This document shows, one piece after another, positions 17,122-25,631 of a stretch of DNA of 64,000 nt. How positions within the stretch are numbered: the first letter of the stretch is position 1; each line of letters starts with the position of its first letter. The notes under the pieces were generated by a model that was given only the letters and a program-made list of their open reading frames with translations, had not been told where the DNA came from and searched no databases. The translations under genes were made by a program, and so were the position numbers. Location of the stretch: positions 251,539 to 315,538 of the forward strand of contig CAYJKN010000006.1 of assembly GCA_964371075.1 (NCBI GenBank). The letters are read 5' to 3'. This DNA comes from UTCHB3 sp964371075. GTDB lineage: Bacteria > Bacteroidota > Ignavibacteria > Ignavibacteriales > Ignavibacteriaceae.

Positions 17122-17391
17122 ATGTCAGATACCATAATTTTATCAGGAGTAGTGCATGAGGTACCTGAAGACTTAAAAAAAACTTTTCTCGTGGATCGCG
17201 ATCTACTTGAAAAGTGGAACAAACTGACACCCCTTGCTCGCAATGAATGGATTTGCTGGGTGACTATTGTAAAAAAATCTGAAACAAGGAAGGAACATAT
17301 TATAAGGCTTTCGGAAGATCTGCTGAAGGGTAAAAAAAGACCATGTTGCTGGCCCGGCTGCCCCCATCGTCAATCTTCAAAAATTCCTTGA
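17122..17391 (+). CDS. Small YdeI/OmpD-associated-like protein
   Basis: This 89-residue protein resembles the C-terminal YdeI/OmpD-associated domain, whose pattern includes a loose PLARNEWICWVTIVKKSETRK motif and ends near RLSEDLL. The tail carries CCWPGCPHR, with cysteines and a histidine that could bind a metal. The function of the family is poorly known; a link to bacteriocin protection has been proposed for relatives. It stands alone after a 118-base AT-rich gap in which I see no terminator. The assignment rests on a short pattern. Confidence 0.65.
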   Translation: MSDTIILSGVVHEVPEDLKKTFLVDRDLLEKWNKLTPLARNEWICWVTIVKKSETRKEHIIRLSEDLLKGKKRPCCWPGCPHRQSSKIP

Positions 17392-17451
17392 ATTTCACTA
17401 TCTTTGTACAACGGATATTTTTTTGGAGATCAATAATTAAAAGGATTGTTC

Positions 17452-18591
17452 ATGAATTTTGAATTAACTGAAGAACAGTTGATGATTCAGCAGATGGCAC
17501 GGGAATTTGCTCAGGAAAAGATTGCACCAACAGCAGTAGAGAGGGATATCAGCACTGAATTTCCCTTTGAAATAATTAAAGAAATGGGAGAATTGGGATT
17601 TATGGGGATGATGGTTTCGCCCGATTATGGTGGAGCCGGAATGGATACCGTCAGTTATGTATTGGCTATGGCTGAAATATCAAAAGTGGATGCCAGTGTT
17701 GGAGTGGTGATGTCGGTAAACAATTCACTGGTGTGTTGGGGATTGGAAAATTACGCATCAGATTTTCTTAAAGAAAAATACCTGATTCCACTCGCGAGTG
17801 GACAAAAACTTGGTGCCTTTGCATTATCTGAACCCGAAGCGGGAAGTGATGCAACAAATCAGCATACCGAAGCAGTAAAGGTTGGCGATAACTGGTCGGT
17901 TAATGGAATTAAAAACTGGATTACAAACGGAAAAAACGCCGATTATTATCTTGTAATGGCACAAACCAACAGAGAACTCCGCCACAAAGGAATCACCACT
18001 TTCCTTATTGAAAAAGGAACTCCGGGATTTGATCAGGCGAAAAAAGAAGATAAACTTGGAATTCGCTCATCCGATACCTGCTCAATCAGCTTCTCCGATT
18101 GCCTTGTCCCCCACGAAAATATAGTATGGGATGAGGGAAAAGGATTTAATTTTGCGATGAAAACCCTCAATGGCGGTAGAATTGGAATTGCGGCTCAGGC
18201 ACTCGGCATCGCCGAAGCATCCCTTGAAGCTTCGATAAATTATTCTAAACAGAGAAAAGCATTTGGTACTGAGATAAAAAATCATCAGGCGATTCAATTT
18301 AAAATAGCTGATATGGCTGTGAAGGTGGAAGCTTCAAAACTTCTTATTCTTGAAGCAGCAGCTTTGAAGGATGCCGGTAAAGATTACACTAAACACTCTG
18401 CAATGGCAAAACTTTATGCATCCAAAGTGGCAGTTGATTGTGCTCTTGAAGCGATTCAGATTCACGGCGGTTATGGTTATGTTCGTGAATATCTTGTGGA
18501 AAGATATCTTCGCGATGCCAAAATCACTGAGATATATGAAGGTACTTCAGAAATTCAGAGAGTGGTAATCGCAAGAGAACTGCTAAAATAA
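17452..18591 (+). CDS. Acyl-CoA dehydrogenase (short/medium-chain type)
   Basis: This flavin enzyme oxidises acyl-CoA to enoyl-CoA in fatty-acid or amino-acid breakdown. The FAD and substrate motif FALSEPEAGSDAT and WITNG are present. The catalytic base is Glu363 in YEGTSEIQ, the position seen in butyryl-CoA and other short-chain dehydrogenases. IHGGYGYVREY is the family signature near the C-terminus. An AAGGA site precedes the chosen ATG, and 379 residues is the usual length. No electron-transfer flavoprotein genes are nearby. Confidence 0.95.
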   Translation: MNFELTEEQLMIQQMAREFAQEKIAPTAVERDISTEFPFEIIKEMGELGFMGMMVSPDYGGAGMDTVSYVLAMAEISKVDASVGVVMSVNNSLVCWGLENYASDFLKEKYLIPLASGQKLGAFALSEPEAGSDATNQHTEAVKVGDNWSVNGIKNWITNGKNADYYLVMAQTNRELRHKGITTFLIEKGTPGFDQAKKEDKLGIRSSDTCSISFSDCLVPHENIVWDEGKGFNFAMKTLNGGRIGIAAQALGIAEASLEASINYSKQRKAFGTEIKNHQAIQFKIADMAVKVEASKLLILEAAALKDAGKDYTKHSAMAKLYASKVAVDCALEAIQIHGGYGYVREYLVERYLRDAKITEIYEGTSEIQRVVIARELLK

Positions 18592-18618
18592 AGCAGGTTC
18601 CAAGTAACTGGTCAATAA

Positions 18619-19020
18619 ATGAAACTTCTCTGTGTTCTCTGTGTTCTCTGTGGTTTATTTAACTCCCAATCCTTTACACAAAGCTGGGAGCCAAAACCGA
18701 TCGACTATACTGAGGAGATACCGGTAAAGTCCAAATATTATAAACTTGAAGGCGATATCCCGGAAGCGGCATTTAAGCTGTTGGTGAACGGATACCGCCT
18801 TTTTATATCTGAACCCGATGGAGAAAATTGTCCTTTTAATCCAAGTTGTTCACGGTTTTTTGTGGAATCTTTGGGTCAAACAAACATCATTGAGGCATTT
18901 CTTCTGACATCCGACCGACTTATCCGCGATACAAGTTTTGGTAATAAATATAAACACTACCACATCGATAAAAATGGTTATCTGGTAGATCCCCCTTCCC
19001 GCTACATTTCAGGCAATTGA
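18619..19020 (+). CDS. YidD-like protein with a signal-peptide-like start
   Basis: The core (about residues 50-105) matches the YidD family, a small protein thought to aid membrane-protein insertion by YidC: YRLFISEPDGENCPFNPSCSRFF corresponds to the family's Y.RFISP..G..CRFYPTCS pattern. Unlike normal YidD it has an N-terminal hydrophobic stretch, MKLLCVLCVLCGLF, then about 30 extra residues. That stretch is encoded by a copy of the dispersed CTCTGTG repeat. No other Met start is available before the YidD core. It heads a group with two membrane-hairpin proteins. The role is probably in the envelope. Confidence 0.82.
   Translation: MKLLCVLCVLCGLFNSQSFTQSWEPKPIDYTEEIPVKSKYYKLEGDIPEAAFKLLVNGYRLFISEPDGENCPFNPSCSRFFVESLGQTNIIEAFLLTSDRLIRDTSFGNKYKHYHIDKNGYLVDPPSRYISGN
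18626..18662. repeat. CTCTGTG-type dispersed repeat inside the start of the YidD-like gene
   Basis: Three CTCTGTG units separated by TT, followed by GGTTTATTTAA. It is the same family as 2965-3034, in opposite orientation. It encodes the hydrophobic start of the YidD-like protein. Confidence 0.75.
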
Positions 19021-19021
19021 A

Positions 19022-19852
19022 TTGAGATTCAGGTTTATTCTTGTCTCCATTCTTTTTGTTTCCTCTGTATTCGCCCAAAACGGACTTCATTCCCCCGAGA
19101 AAATATTAAGTTTTGGAAAACATATATATGAGTTGGGATTCCATGACAAGGCAAAACTTGAATTTGAACGATTAAAGGGAACTTCTCTTTATGATGAGAA
19201 AACACAATTTTATATAGACCTCTGCAGAATTGAGCTCGAAGATTATCTTACTTTTACAAACAACCGTTATCTGCCCCACCTCCGGTACGGAATGGATAAA
19301 AAGAGGTTTGAGTCGGGAATTGATGTTATTATCAGCCCTGAAAGATATGAAAAAACGGACACAAGTGAATTATCTCTCAACATTTTAAAATTGAAAATTC
19401 TTTCTGACATCAGAGCTAAAAAATTTGATGAGGATGATAAAAATTCAATTCATCTTTTTGGGGGAGAGGGGAGTGAGTTCCTGCTTAATAATCTGATGGA
19501 GAGGGTTGATCCCTCAACAAAATCTCCGCTTTTTGCCGGGATACTTTCGGCAATAGTGCCCGGTTTGGGAAGAGTTTACACAGGGGATTACGGAGACGCT
19601 GCCGCAAGTCTATTTATCACAAGTATTTTTGCATATCTTGCTTATTCCAATTTTTTTGATGGACATTATCAGAGAGCCTGGATTTTTACCGGTATTGCAG
19701 CATTTTTTCAAGGCGGAAATATTTATGGTTCGGTTGCTGCGGCAAAAATTTACAATGAATCGCAGAGGGAGTTGACCGAAAAGAAGTTTTGGGAGTATTA
19801 TCAAAAATCAAAACCGTTGAAACAGCCAAACAAGATAGTGGAGGATGAGTGA
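19022..19852 (+). CDS. Secreted/membrane protein with helical repeats and a PGxGxxYxG membrane hairpin
   Basis: I cannot name this protein. It has a signal peptide (MRFRFILVSILFVSSVFA), a helical TPR-like region, then the motif ILSAIVPGLGRVYTGD, which begins a pair of hydrophobic segments similar to TM2/DUF5683-type hairpins. The start is a TTG, with AGG 8 bases upstream inside the end of the YidD-like gene. It overlaps the next gene by 4 bases. The next gene encodes a paralogue with the same architecture, so the pair probably act together with the YidD-like protein. Confidence 0.7.
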   Translation: MRFRFILVSILFVSSVFAQNGLHSPEKILSFGKHIYELGFHDKAKLEFERLKGTSLYDEKTQFYIDLCRIELEDYLTFTNNRYLPHLRYGMDKKRFESGIDVIISPERYEKTDTSELSLNILKLKILSDIRAKKFDEDDKNSIHLFGGEGSEFLLNNLMERVDPSTKSPLFAGILSAIVPGLGRVYTGDYGDAAASLFITSIFAYLAYSNFFDGHYQRAWIFTGIAAFFQGGNIYGSVAAAKIYNESQRELTEKKFWEYYQKSKPLKQPNKIVEDE

Positions 19853-20688
19853 TTTTGCGTCCGATGTTTCTCCATTTCTTCTTATTTTTGACATTGCCAA
19901 TAGTAATAAATGCGCAAAAAGATGATTTGTCGAGACAATTTGATTTTGTTGATTCTCTGTACAATTCAGGGAGATATTACGATGCAATGATCGAAGTCGA
20001 ACGGTTGCTCTTTTTTGATTCACTTAAGTTATATCATTACAGTGCAAATTTTATTAAAGGGCGCTGTTACCGGGAGACAGGTCAATTTAAAAACGCAAGG
20101 TATTGTTTTGAACTTGCGGCAGTAAATTCACCTTCCAGAGATGAAAAATTTCTTGCAGAACAGGAGATTTTAAGGGTTTTAATTCTTGAAAGAAGATACT
20201 CTGTATTTGACAAGAGGATTGAAGTTCTTGAAAAAGTTTTCCCCGAGAAGAGAGTGATATTTGATTATTGGCGAGGCTGGAGATATGCTTTCTCCGGTGA
20301 ATGGGAAGATGCCCGGGAAAAGTTTTCGATCTCCGACACTTCAGGTGGACTTCTAAAACTATGTACATTAGCTGAAGAAAAACAACTTTCGATGACAAAG
20401 GGATTAATTCTATCTGCACTCATCCCCGGAGCAGGGCAGGCTTATGCAGGAGAATATTTGAATTCAGTAATAACCTTTGGCTGGGTGGCTTTTGGTGCCT
20501 GGCTTGTATATGATGCTATAAGAGCTGACAGGTTTTTTGACGCACTCATCGAAGCAAATTATGTGTTATTCCGGTTTTACAGAGGCAATCTTTCAAACAC
20601 GGTTGACTATATCAATCGCAGGAATCTTGAAATAAAAAATGAGACATTACGATTTTTACAATTAAATTATAAAGGACTTAAACCTTGA
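19849..20688 (+). CDS. Second TPR and membrane-hairpin protein, paralogue of its neighbour
   Basis: It begins with a signal peptide (about residues 1-22), then has helical repeats with TPR character (residues 30-150), then ILSALIPGAGQAYAGEYLNS, the same PGxGxxYxG hairpin as the preceding protein. Sequence identity to the paralogue outside this motif looks low. It overlaps its neighbours on both sides, 4 bases upstream and a TTGA overlap downstream, so translation is coupled. Function is unknown. Confidence 0.7.
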   Translation: MILRPMFLHFFLFLTLPIVINAQKDDLSRQFDFVDSLYNSGRYYDAMIEVERLLFFDSLKLYHYSANFIKGRCYRETGQFKNARYCFELAAVNSPSRDEKFLAEQEILRVLILERRYSVFDKRIEVLEKVFPEKRVIFDYWRGWRYAFSGEWEDAREKFSISDTSGGLLKLCTLAEEKQLSMTKGLILSALIPGAGQAYAGEYLNSVITFGWVAFGAWLVYDAIRADRFFDALIEANYVLFRFYRGNLSNTVDYINRRNLEIKNETLRFLQLNYKGLKP

Positions 20689-21104
20689 ATATTTCAGAAC
20701 AACAGATTTGGGACCTGACAAACCAGGCTATCGATAAATTGGGTGCAAATGCATCCCCTGATATGATTCGGGATTATGTTGAAAAAGAAATAGCTAATCG
20801 ACATGGGGGTTCCCTTCCCGTCGAGAAGTTTGAAGGAAGAGTTATTATCACTGCTTTTGGCATCAACAAACCCGGAATAGTTGCCAAAATTACGGGTTGT
20901 CTCGCAGAGATGGAGATTGATCTCCAGGATATTTCACAAAAGATTATGCAAAACTTTTTTACCCTGATCATGATTGTTGATATCACGAGTTCACCAAGGA
21001 ATTTAAAAGAAGTTCAGGAAGAACTCGCAAGAGTTGGTAAAGAACTGACAATAAAAATTTATGCGCAGCACGAGGATATTTTTCAGTATATGTTCCGGAT
21101 TTAG
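20685..21104 (+). CDS. ACT-domain protein (UPF0237-like)
   Basis: This cytoplasmic protein carries an ACT ligand-binding domain from about residue 52: RVIITAFGINKPGIVAKITGCLAEMEIDLQDISQ, split across two helices, then NFFTLIMIVD. ACT domains bind amino acids. An N-terminal helical region of about 45 residues precedes it, longer than in most UPF0237 proteins. The start is TTG, overlapping the upstream stop as TTGA. The partner UPF0210 gene follows, a pairing common in bacteria, although a repeat-filled gap of 210 bases separates them here. Confidence 0.85.
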   Translation: MNISEQQIWDLTNQAIDKLGANASPDMIRDYVEKEIANRHGGSLPVEKFEGRVIITAFGINKPGIVAKITGCLAEMEIDLQDISQKIMQNFFTLIMIVDITSSPRNLKEVQEELARVGKELTIKIYAQHEDIFQYMFRI

Positions 21105-21159
21105 GAACAAATATCTCTGACAATCTATTTTAGAATTAAAATGTCTCTGGTTTAATAAA

Positions 21160-21186
21160 CCTCTCTGTGTGTTTAGTGGTTTATTA
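21160..21186. repeat. Decayed CTCTGTG-type repeat, with ATTATTG-type repeats after it
   Basis: CCTCTCTGTGTG then GTGGTTTATTAA resembles the repeat at 18626-18662. The next 80 bases contain loose ATTATTG and GCATTATTGGATTATTGC units and a second weak TTTGTGTGCCCGGTGGTT copy near 21247. The gap 21105-21314 holds only such repeats and no gene that I can see. Confidence 0.45.
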
Positions 21187-21314
21187 AAATAATAGTGAAA
21201 GTCAATATATTATTGAATTACTGCATTATTGGATTATTGCATTTTCTTTGTGTGCCCGGTGGTTCTTAAAAAAATCCCCAATGGCACTTCAATTTTTTAA
21301 ATAATGGATATAAA

Positions 21315-22676
21315 ATGAATTTTGAATTTAGCGAGATACTCGAAACAATCATGATGAGTGAAGTTGAACACTTCGACATCAGAACAGTTACCATGGGTAT
21401 TAATTTAAGGGATTGCAGTGACAGAAACATCAATGTTGTCACTCAAAAAATTTACGAAAAGATATTAAGGCTTGCCGGAAACCATGTAAAAAATGCCGAA
21501 TCGATTGAAGCGGCTTATGGGATAAGAATTGCAAATAAAAGAGTGGCAGTAACGCCTGTCTCATTTATCGGTGACTCATTTTCTTCGGAAGAGTATGTAA
21601 AAATTGCAGAGGCATTGGATCGAGCAGCTCACGAAATAGGCATCGACTACATCGGAGGTTATTCAGCTCTAGTTCAAAAGGGGATGACACCAGGTGAAAA
21701 GAATTTTATTTTATCGATTCCACAGGCATTAGCAACAACAAAAAAAGTTTGTTCAAGTGTAAATATCGGTTCAACCAAAGCCGGAATTAACATTGATGCT
21801 GTGAAAATGATGGCTCAAGTGATTAAAGATACAGCTTATATCACTCGTGATGCGGGGTCAATTGGATGCGCAAAATTAGTTGTGTTCTGCAACGCCGTTG
21901 AGGATAACCCATTTATCGCAGGTGCATTTCATGGTATCACTGAGGGAGACGCAACTCTTAATGTTGGAGTGAGTGGACCCGGAGTGGTTCTTGAAGCATT
22001 AAAAAATCACAAAGATGCATCAATTCAGGAATTGGCAGAAGTAATTAAAAAGACAGCATTTAAGATCACCCGCGCGGGTGAACTCATTGGAAGAAAAGTT
22101 GCTGAAAAAGACGGGGTAGAGTTTGGAATAGTGGATATTTCACTTGCACCAACTCCCGCTGAAGGTGACAGTATCGCCGACATTCTTAAAGAAATTGGTC
22201 TCGAAGATGTTGGAGCTCCCGGAACCACTGCTTGCCTTGCTATGCTTAATGACAGTGTTAAAAAAGGCGGCTTGATGGCGAGTTCATCAGTGGGTGGGCT
22301 CAGTGGAGCTTTCATCCCGGTAAGTGAAGATCAGGGAATGATCTCAGCTGCTGAAAAGGGGCATTTAACAATCGAAAAACTTGAAGCAATGACTGCTGTT
22401 TGCTCTGTTGGTCTCGACATGGTTGCCATCCCGGGTGATACACCTGTAAATACAATCGCAGGTATAATCGCTGATGAGGCTGCGATTGGATTAATAAATG
22501 AAAAAACGACTGCATGCAGATTAATTCCGGCTTATGGTATGGGAGTAGGTCAGGCGGTTGATTATGGAGGACTTCTTGGAAAGGCTCCGATAATGGCAGT
22601 TAAGGTGCTGAGTGCGGATGTCTTTTTTGGCAGAGGCGGAAAAATTCCTGCACCGGTAAGAAGTTTAACAAATTAA
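21315..22676 (+). CDS. UPF0210 (DUF711, PFL family) protein
   Basis: This 453-residue protein matches the UPF0210 family that accompanies UPF0237 ACT proteins. Conserved stretches are TVTMGINLRDC near residue 25, SVNIGSTKAGIN near 155, GCAKLVVFCNAVEDNPFIAG near 180 and VGLDMVAIPGDTP near 365. The family is related in fold to glycyl-radical enzymes and is often called PFL-like, but the glycyl radical motif is not evident and its activity is unknown to me. The length is typical. The start ATG lies 210 bases after the ACT gene. Confidence 0.92.
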   Translation: MNFEFSEILETIMMSEVEHFDIRTVTMGINLRDCSDRNINVVTQKIYEKILRLAGNHVKNAESIEAAYGIRIANKRVAVTPVSFIGDSFSSEEYVKIAEALDRAAHEIGIDYIGGYSALVQKGMTPGEKNFILSIPQALATTKKVCSSVNIGSTKAGINIDAVKMMAQVIKDTAYITRDAGSIGCAKLVVFCNAVEDNPFIAGAFHGITEGDATLNVGVSGPGVVLEALKNHKDASIQELAEVIKKTAFKITRAGELIGRKVAEKDGVEFGIVDISLAPTPAEGDSIADILKEIGLEDVGAPGTTACLAMLNDSVKKGGLMASSSVGGLSGAFIPVSEDQGMISAAEKGHLTIEKLEAMTAVCSVGLDMVAIPGDTPVNTIAGIIADEAAIGLINEKTTACRLIPAYGMGVGQAVDYGGLLGKAPIMAVKVLSADVFFGRGGKIPAPVRSLTN

Positions 22677-22678
22677 TA

Positions 22679-22752
22679 ATGTGCATTGATGTTAGTTCTC
22701 CAGGAACAGGCGAAGGCAAAAACTTAAGAGATCCCTCGACAACACTGCACGG
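22679..22752 (+). promoter_or_regulatory. Possible structured leader RNA before the KimA-like gene
   Basis: GTGCA (22681-22685) and TGCAC (22746-22750) can close a stem around the region. Inside it GTTCT-CCA-GGAAC forms a hairpin, and GAG-ATCC-CTC a smaller one. It fills most of the 100-base gap before the transporter. In Bacillus subtilis kimA is controlled by a c-di-AMP riboswitch; I cannot match that consensus with confidence, and the element looks too short. Confidence 0.25.
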
Positions 22753-22776
22753 TTTAATAATCTTAAATACAAACTC

Positions 22777-24726
22777 ATGGAAAAGTTAAAAAAGATCATT
22801 TTAGGAAAACCTCGAGACCTGAATAATCCTCAAATATTTCACAAGATATCATTGGTGGCGTTTTTAGCCTGGGTTGGGTTGGGAGCAGATGGATTAAGTT
22901 CCTCCTCGTATGGGCCCGATGAAGCATTCAGAGCATTAGAGGGACATACCAGCATTGCAATTTTGCTTGCTGTGGCTACTGCAATCACTGTAATAATTAT
23001 ATCCTACTCCTACACAAAAATAATTGAACATTTTCCGAATGGTGGAGGTGGTTATGTTGTTGCGACCAAATTGTTGGGTAACACATTTGGAGTTGTCTCC
23101 GGAAGTGCACTTATAATCGATTATGTTCTAACGATCACGGTTTCGATAGCCGCGGGTAGTTCACAAGTATTCAGTTTCCTCCCGCTTGAATGGCACGCAA
23201 ATATAGTTTATGTTAATACTGCTGTAATAATAATTCTTATTGTCATGAACTTAAGAGGGGTCAAAGAATCTATTTCAGTACTGGTGCCTATATTTTTATT
23301 ATTTGTGATCACACATTTGTTTATCATTTTTGGGTCATTTTTTATACATATCGATAATCTGTCCGCTGCAACAAATAATGTTGTTGGAGACTTTAAAGAC
23401 AGTGCATCAACGCTTGGTATCTGGGGGATGTTTCTTCTGTTTGCCAATGCCTACTCAAGAGGTGCCGGAACATATACAGGAATTGAAGCTGTATCGAATG
23501 GAATCTCAATAATGCGGGAACCGAAAGTTAAAACTGCAAAAAAAACAATGTTCTACATGGCGGCGTCATTAGCGTTTACCGCAAGTGCCATCCTGGTAGT
23601 GTATCTTTTGGCAGAGGTAAAACCCGTTATGGGGAAAACTCTGAATGCAGTTATGATCGAATCGATGGGGATTGGTACCTGGTTTGTTGTACTGGCACTG
23701 GTATCGGAAGCCCTGCTTCTCTTTGTGGCAGCCCAAACGGGCTTCATTGACGGGCCCAGGGTCATGGCAAACATGGCTACCGATTCATGGCTACCGCGCA
23801 GATTCAGCTCCCTTTCTGACAGGTTAACAATGCAAAATGGTATTGTAATTATGGGTGTTGCAGCACTGGTAATACTCTGGTACACCAAGGGAAGTGTTGA
23901 TGCTTTGGTTACAATGTATTCTATAAATGTTTTTGTGACTTTCTCTCTTACACAGGCCGGGATGACAAGATTTTGGATCAAGAAGAGAGATACTCTTCCT
24001 GATTGGAAGAAAAACCTTTCAATTCATATTGTAGCTTTTATCCTCTGTTTCTCGATTCTCATGATAGTTGTTGTTGAGAAATTTGCTCATGGTGCCTGGC
24101 TGACAGTAGTTGTCACCTTGGGCTTGGTTATATTCTGTGCACTTATTAAAAGACACTATTTTAAAGTGCTCAAAAAAGTAAGAAGTCTTTCCGACATTCT
24201 GATGGATATTCCCATCATTAAAGATGAAAATGTGGAAACACCGGTTAAGTCGATTGAAAAAAATGAACCTATCGCTGTTCTTCTTGTTTCCGATTATGGT
24301 GGATTAGGGATTCATTCAATACTCCAGATAATGCAAAAATTCCCAAAATTTTATAAACAGGTGATGTTTGTTTCTGTTGGTATTGTCGACTCAGGTGTTT
24401 TTAAAGGAAGCGATGAGATTGAGAATGTTAAAAAATATGTACAAAACAGCACTGAAAAATACGTAAAGTTCGCGAATGATCTTGGACTTGCAGCAGATTA
24501 TCGAATGTCAGTCGGAACTGATGTGGTTGAGGAGGGCTCAAAACTTTGTCTTCAGATAAATCAGGAATTTCTGCTTTCAACTTTTTTCAGCGGTAAATTG
24601 GTTTTCGAGAAAGAAAAATTTTATCAACGATTATTACATAACGAAACTGCGGTCTCCATACAGAAAAAACTTGCCATGGAAGGTATTCCAATGACAGTAC
24701 TTCCGATAAGAGTATGGGATAAATAG
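22777..24726 (+). CDS. KimA-like APC-family potassium transporter
   Basis: This membrane transporter resembles KimA (YdaO), a proton-coupled high-affinity potassium importer. The opening ILGKPRDLNN, the first-helix motif GADGLSSSSYGPDEAF, and FPNGGGGYVVATKLLG match the KimA pattern (recalled). About 12 hydrophobic segments fill residues 20-455, and a soluble C-terminal domain of about 190 residues follows, as in KimA. The amino-acid permease superfamily also holds amino-acid carriers, so potassium is a likely but unproven substrate. A terminator follows. With kdp it would give two independent potassium systems in one window. Confidence 0.8.
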   Translation: MEKLKKIILGKPRDLNNPQIFHKISLVAFLAWVGLGADGLSSSSYGPDEAFRALEGHTSIAILLAVATAITVIIISYSYTKIIEHFPNGGGGYVVATKLLGNTFGVVSGSALIIDYVLTITVSIAAGSSQVFSFLPLEWHANIVYVNTAVIIILIVMNLRGVKESISVLVPIFLLFVITHLFIIFGSFFIHIDNLSAATNNVVGDFKDSASTLGIWGMFLLFANAYSRGAGTYTGIEAVSNGISIMREPKVKTAKKTMFYMAASLAFTASAILVVYLLAEVKPVMGKTLNAVMIESMGIGTWFVVLALVSEALLLFVAAQTGFIDGPRVMANMATDSWLPRRFSSLSDRLTMQNGIVIMGVAALVILWYTKGSVDALVTMYSINVFVTFSLTQAGMTRFWIKKRDTLPDWKKNLSIHIVAFILCFSILMIVVVEKFAHGAWLTVVVTLGLVIFCALIKRHYFKVLKKVRSLSDILMDIPIIKDENVETPVKSIEKNEPIAVLLVSDYGGLGIHSILQIMQKFPKFYKQVMFVSVGIVDSGVFKGSDEIENVKKYVQNSTEKYVKFANDLGLAADYRMSVGTDVVEEGSKLCLQINQEFLLSTFFSGKLVFEKEKFYQRLLHNETAVSIQKKLAMEGIPMTVLPIRVWDK

Positions 24727-24760
24727 ACGTAACTGTTCAGATAGTACTTGAATTACCAAT

Positions 24761-24797
24761 GAGGCTGTCGCGAAAGTGGCAGCCTCTTTTAATTTTT
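24761..24797. terminator. Terminator between convergent genes
   Basis: GAGGCTGTC and GGCAGCCTC form a 9-bp stem with an 8-base loop, followed by TTTTAATTTTT. It ends the transporter transcript and abuts the end of the gene on the opposite strand. Confidence 0.85.
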
Positions 24798-25251
24798 ATT
24801 GAATGGCTTGTAATGCAACTAAAGCAATGGCAGTGTCACCGGCGTAAGTAAGAAGCATGATACCATGTTTTTTGAAATAATATTCACAAACCATCTCAGT
24901 TTTATACTCCTCATCAGGCTTTCCCAGGATTTCAAATGCTTTATTGATATCCGAGTTAACAACAATCTCTTTGCCATCTATCTTCAGGATTGAGGTTGGA
25001 TCATCCGACATAACCTCAACCACAACTCCATCAGTGTTGAACTGAACTGAAATCTTAAGCCGGTCGTATAACCATAAATTCTCCTCATAACCTTCTGATC
25101 TGGGTGACACAAGAGCAGCCTTAACCTGATCTTTTGTCATACCCAACGCAACTCCATCAATTGTTGCACCGCTTTTATCACCTGTGTTTTGAGAAAAAAC
25201 TGACAAGGAAAAGAGAACAACAAGGAAAAAAGTAAATAACTTTGTATTCAT
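24796..25251 (-). CDS. Small secreted protein of unknown function
   Basis: I do not recognise this 151-residue protein. It has a signal peptide (MNTKLFTFFLVVLFSLSVFSQ), then a domain starting GVALGMTKDQVKAAL, a pattern like the G-x-S/T-x-x-x-V repeats of small periplasmic SmpA/BamE-like or lipoprotein-like modules. A second similar helix is INKAFEILGKPDEEY. A GGAG site precedes the chosen ATG; the open frame extends 19 codons upstream without a ribosome site. It stands alone, converging on the transporter gene. Confidence 0.7.
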   Translation of the reverse strand: MNTKLFTFFLVVLFSLSVFSQNTGDKSGATIDGVALGMTKDQVKAALVSPRSEGYEENLWLYDRLKISVQFNTDGVVVEVMSDDPTSILKIDGKEIVVNSDINKAFEILGKPDEEYKTEMVCEYYFKKHGIMLLTYAGDTAIALVALQAIQ

Positions 25252-25399
25252 GATAACTCCATATATTAAAAGATTTGGAAACTGAATATTATACGGCTCA
25301 AATTGCAAAAAGTTTTTATCTAAAACAAAACCAATAAACTGAGAATGTCTTTATAGAAAAAACGGTTATTCGATCACCCCAATCTCATTTGCCTAATTT

Positions 25400-25476
25400 C
25401 ATGGGGTTTAAACCCCATGCTATTGGTTTAAATTGAAGACAAAAAAAAACCAATAGCCTGTGAATTTATTCACAGG
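25400..25476. repeat. REP-like element with three adjoining stem-loops
   Basis: CATGGGGTTT and AAACCCCATG form a perfect 20-bp palindrome (25400-25419). GCTATTGGTTT (25419-25429) pairs with AAACCAATAGC (25447-25457). CCTGTGAA and TTCACAGG (25457-25476) form a third stem. The three share end bases. A related GCTATTGG element follows a hairpin at 60233-60258. The gap 25252-25631 holds this element and no gene that I can support. Confidence 0.75.
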
Positions 25477-25631
25477 GAGGAACCAACCAATCCAAATGAG
25501 ACCAAATTAATCAATACCATAACCCGGGACTCTATACCCATCCCTAAAATTTCCTTATATTTACTTTTTAAATATTTCTTTTTCCGGGAGACCGCTCCCG
25601 AGACCAATTTCCAATAATTTTGTAAGATTTG

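Noticed and set aside
21241..21314. Possible sigma-54 promoter at AATGGCACTTC before the UPF0210 gene
   Set aside because: The GC expected 10 bases after GG is absent, so the -12 element is missing.
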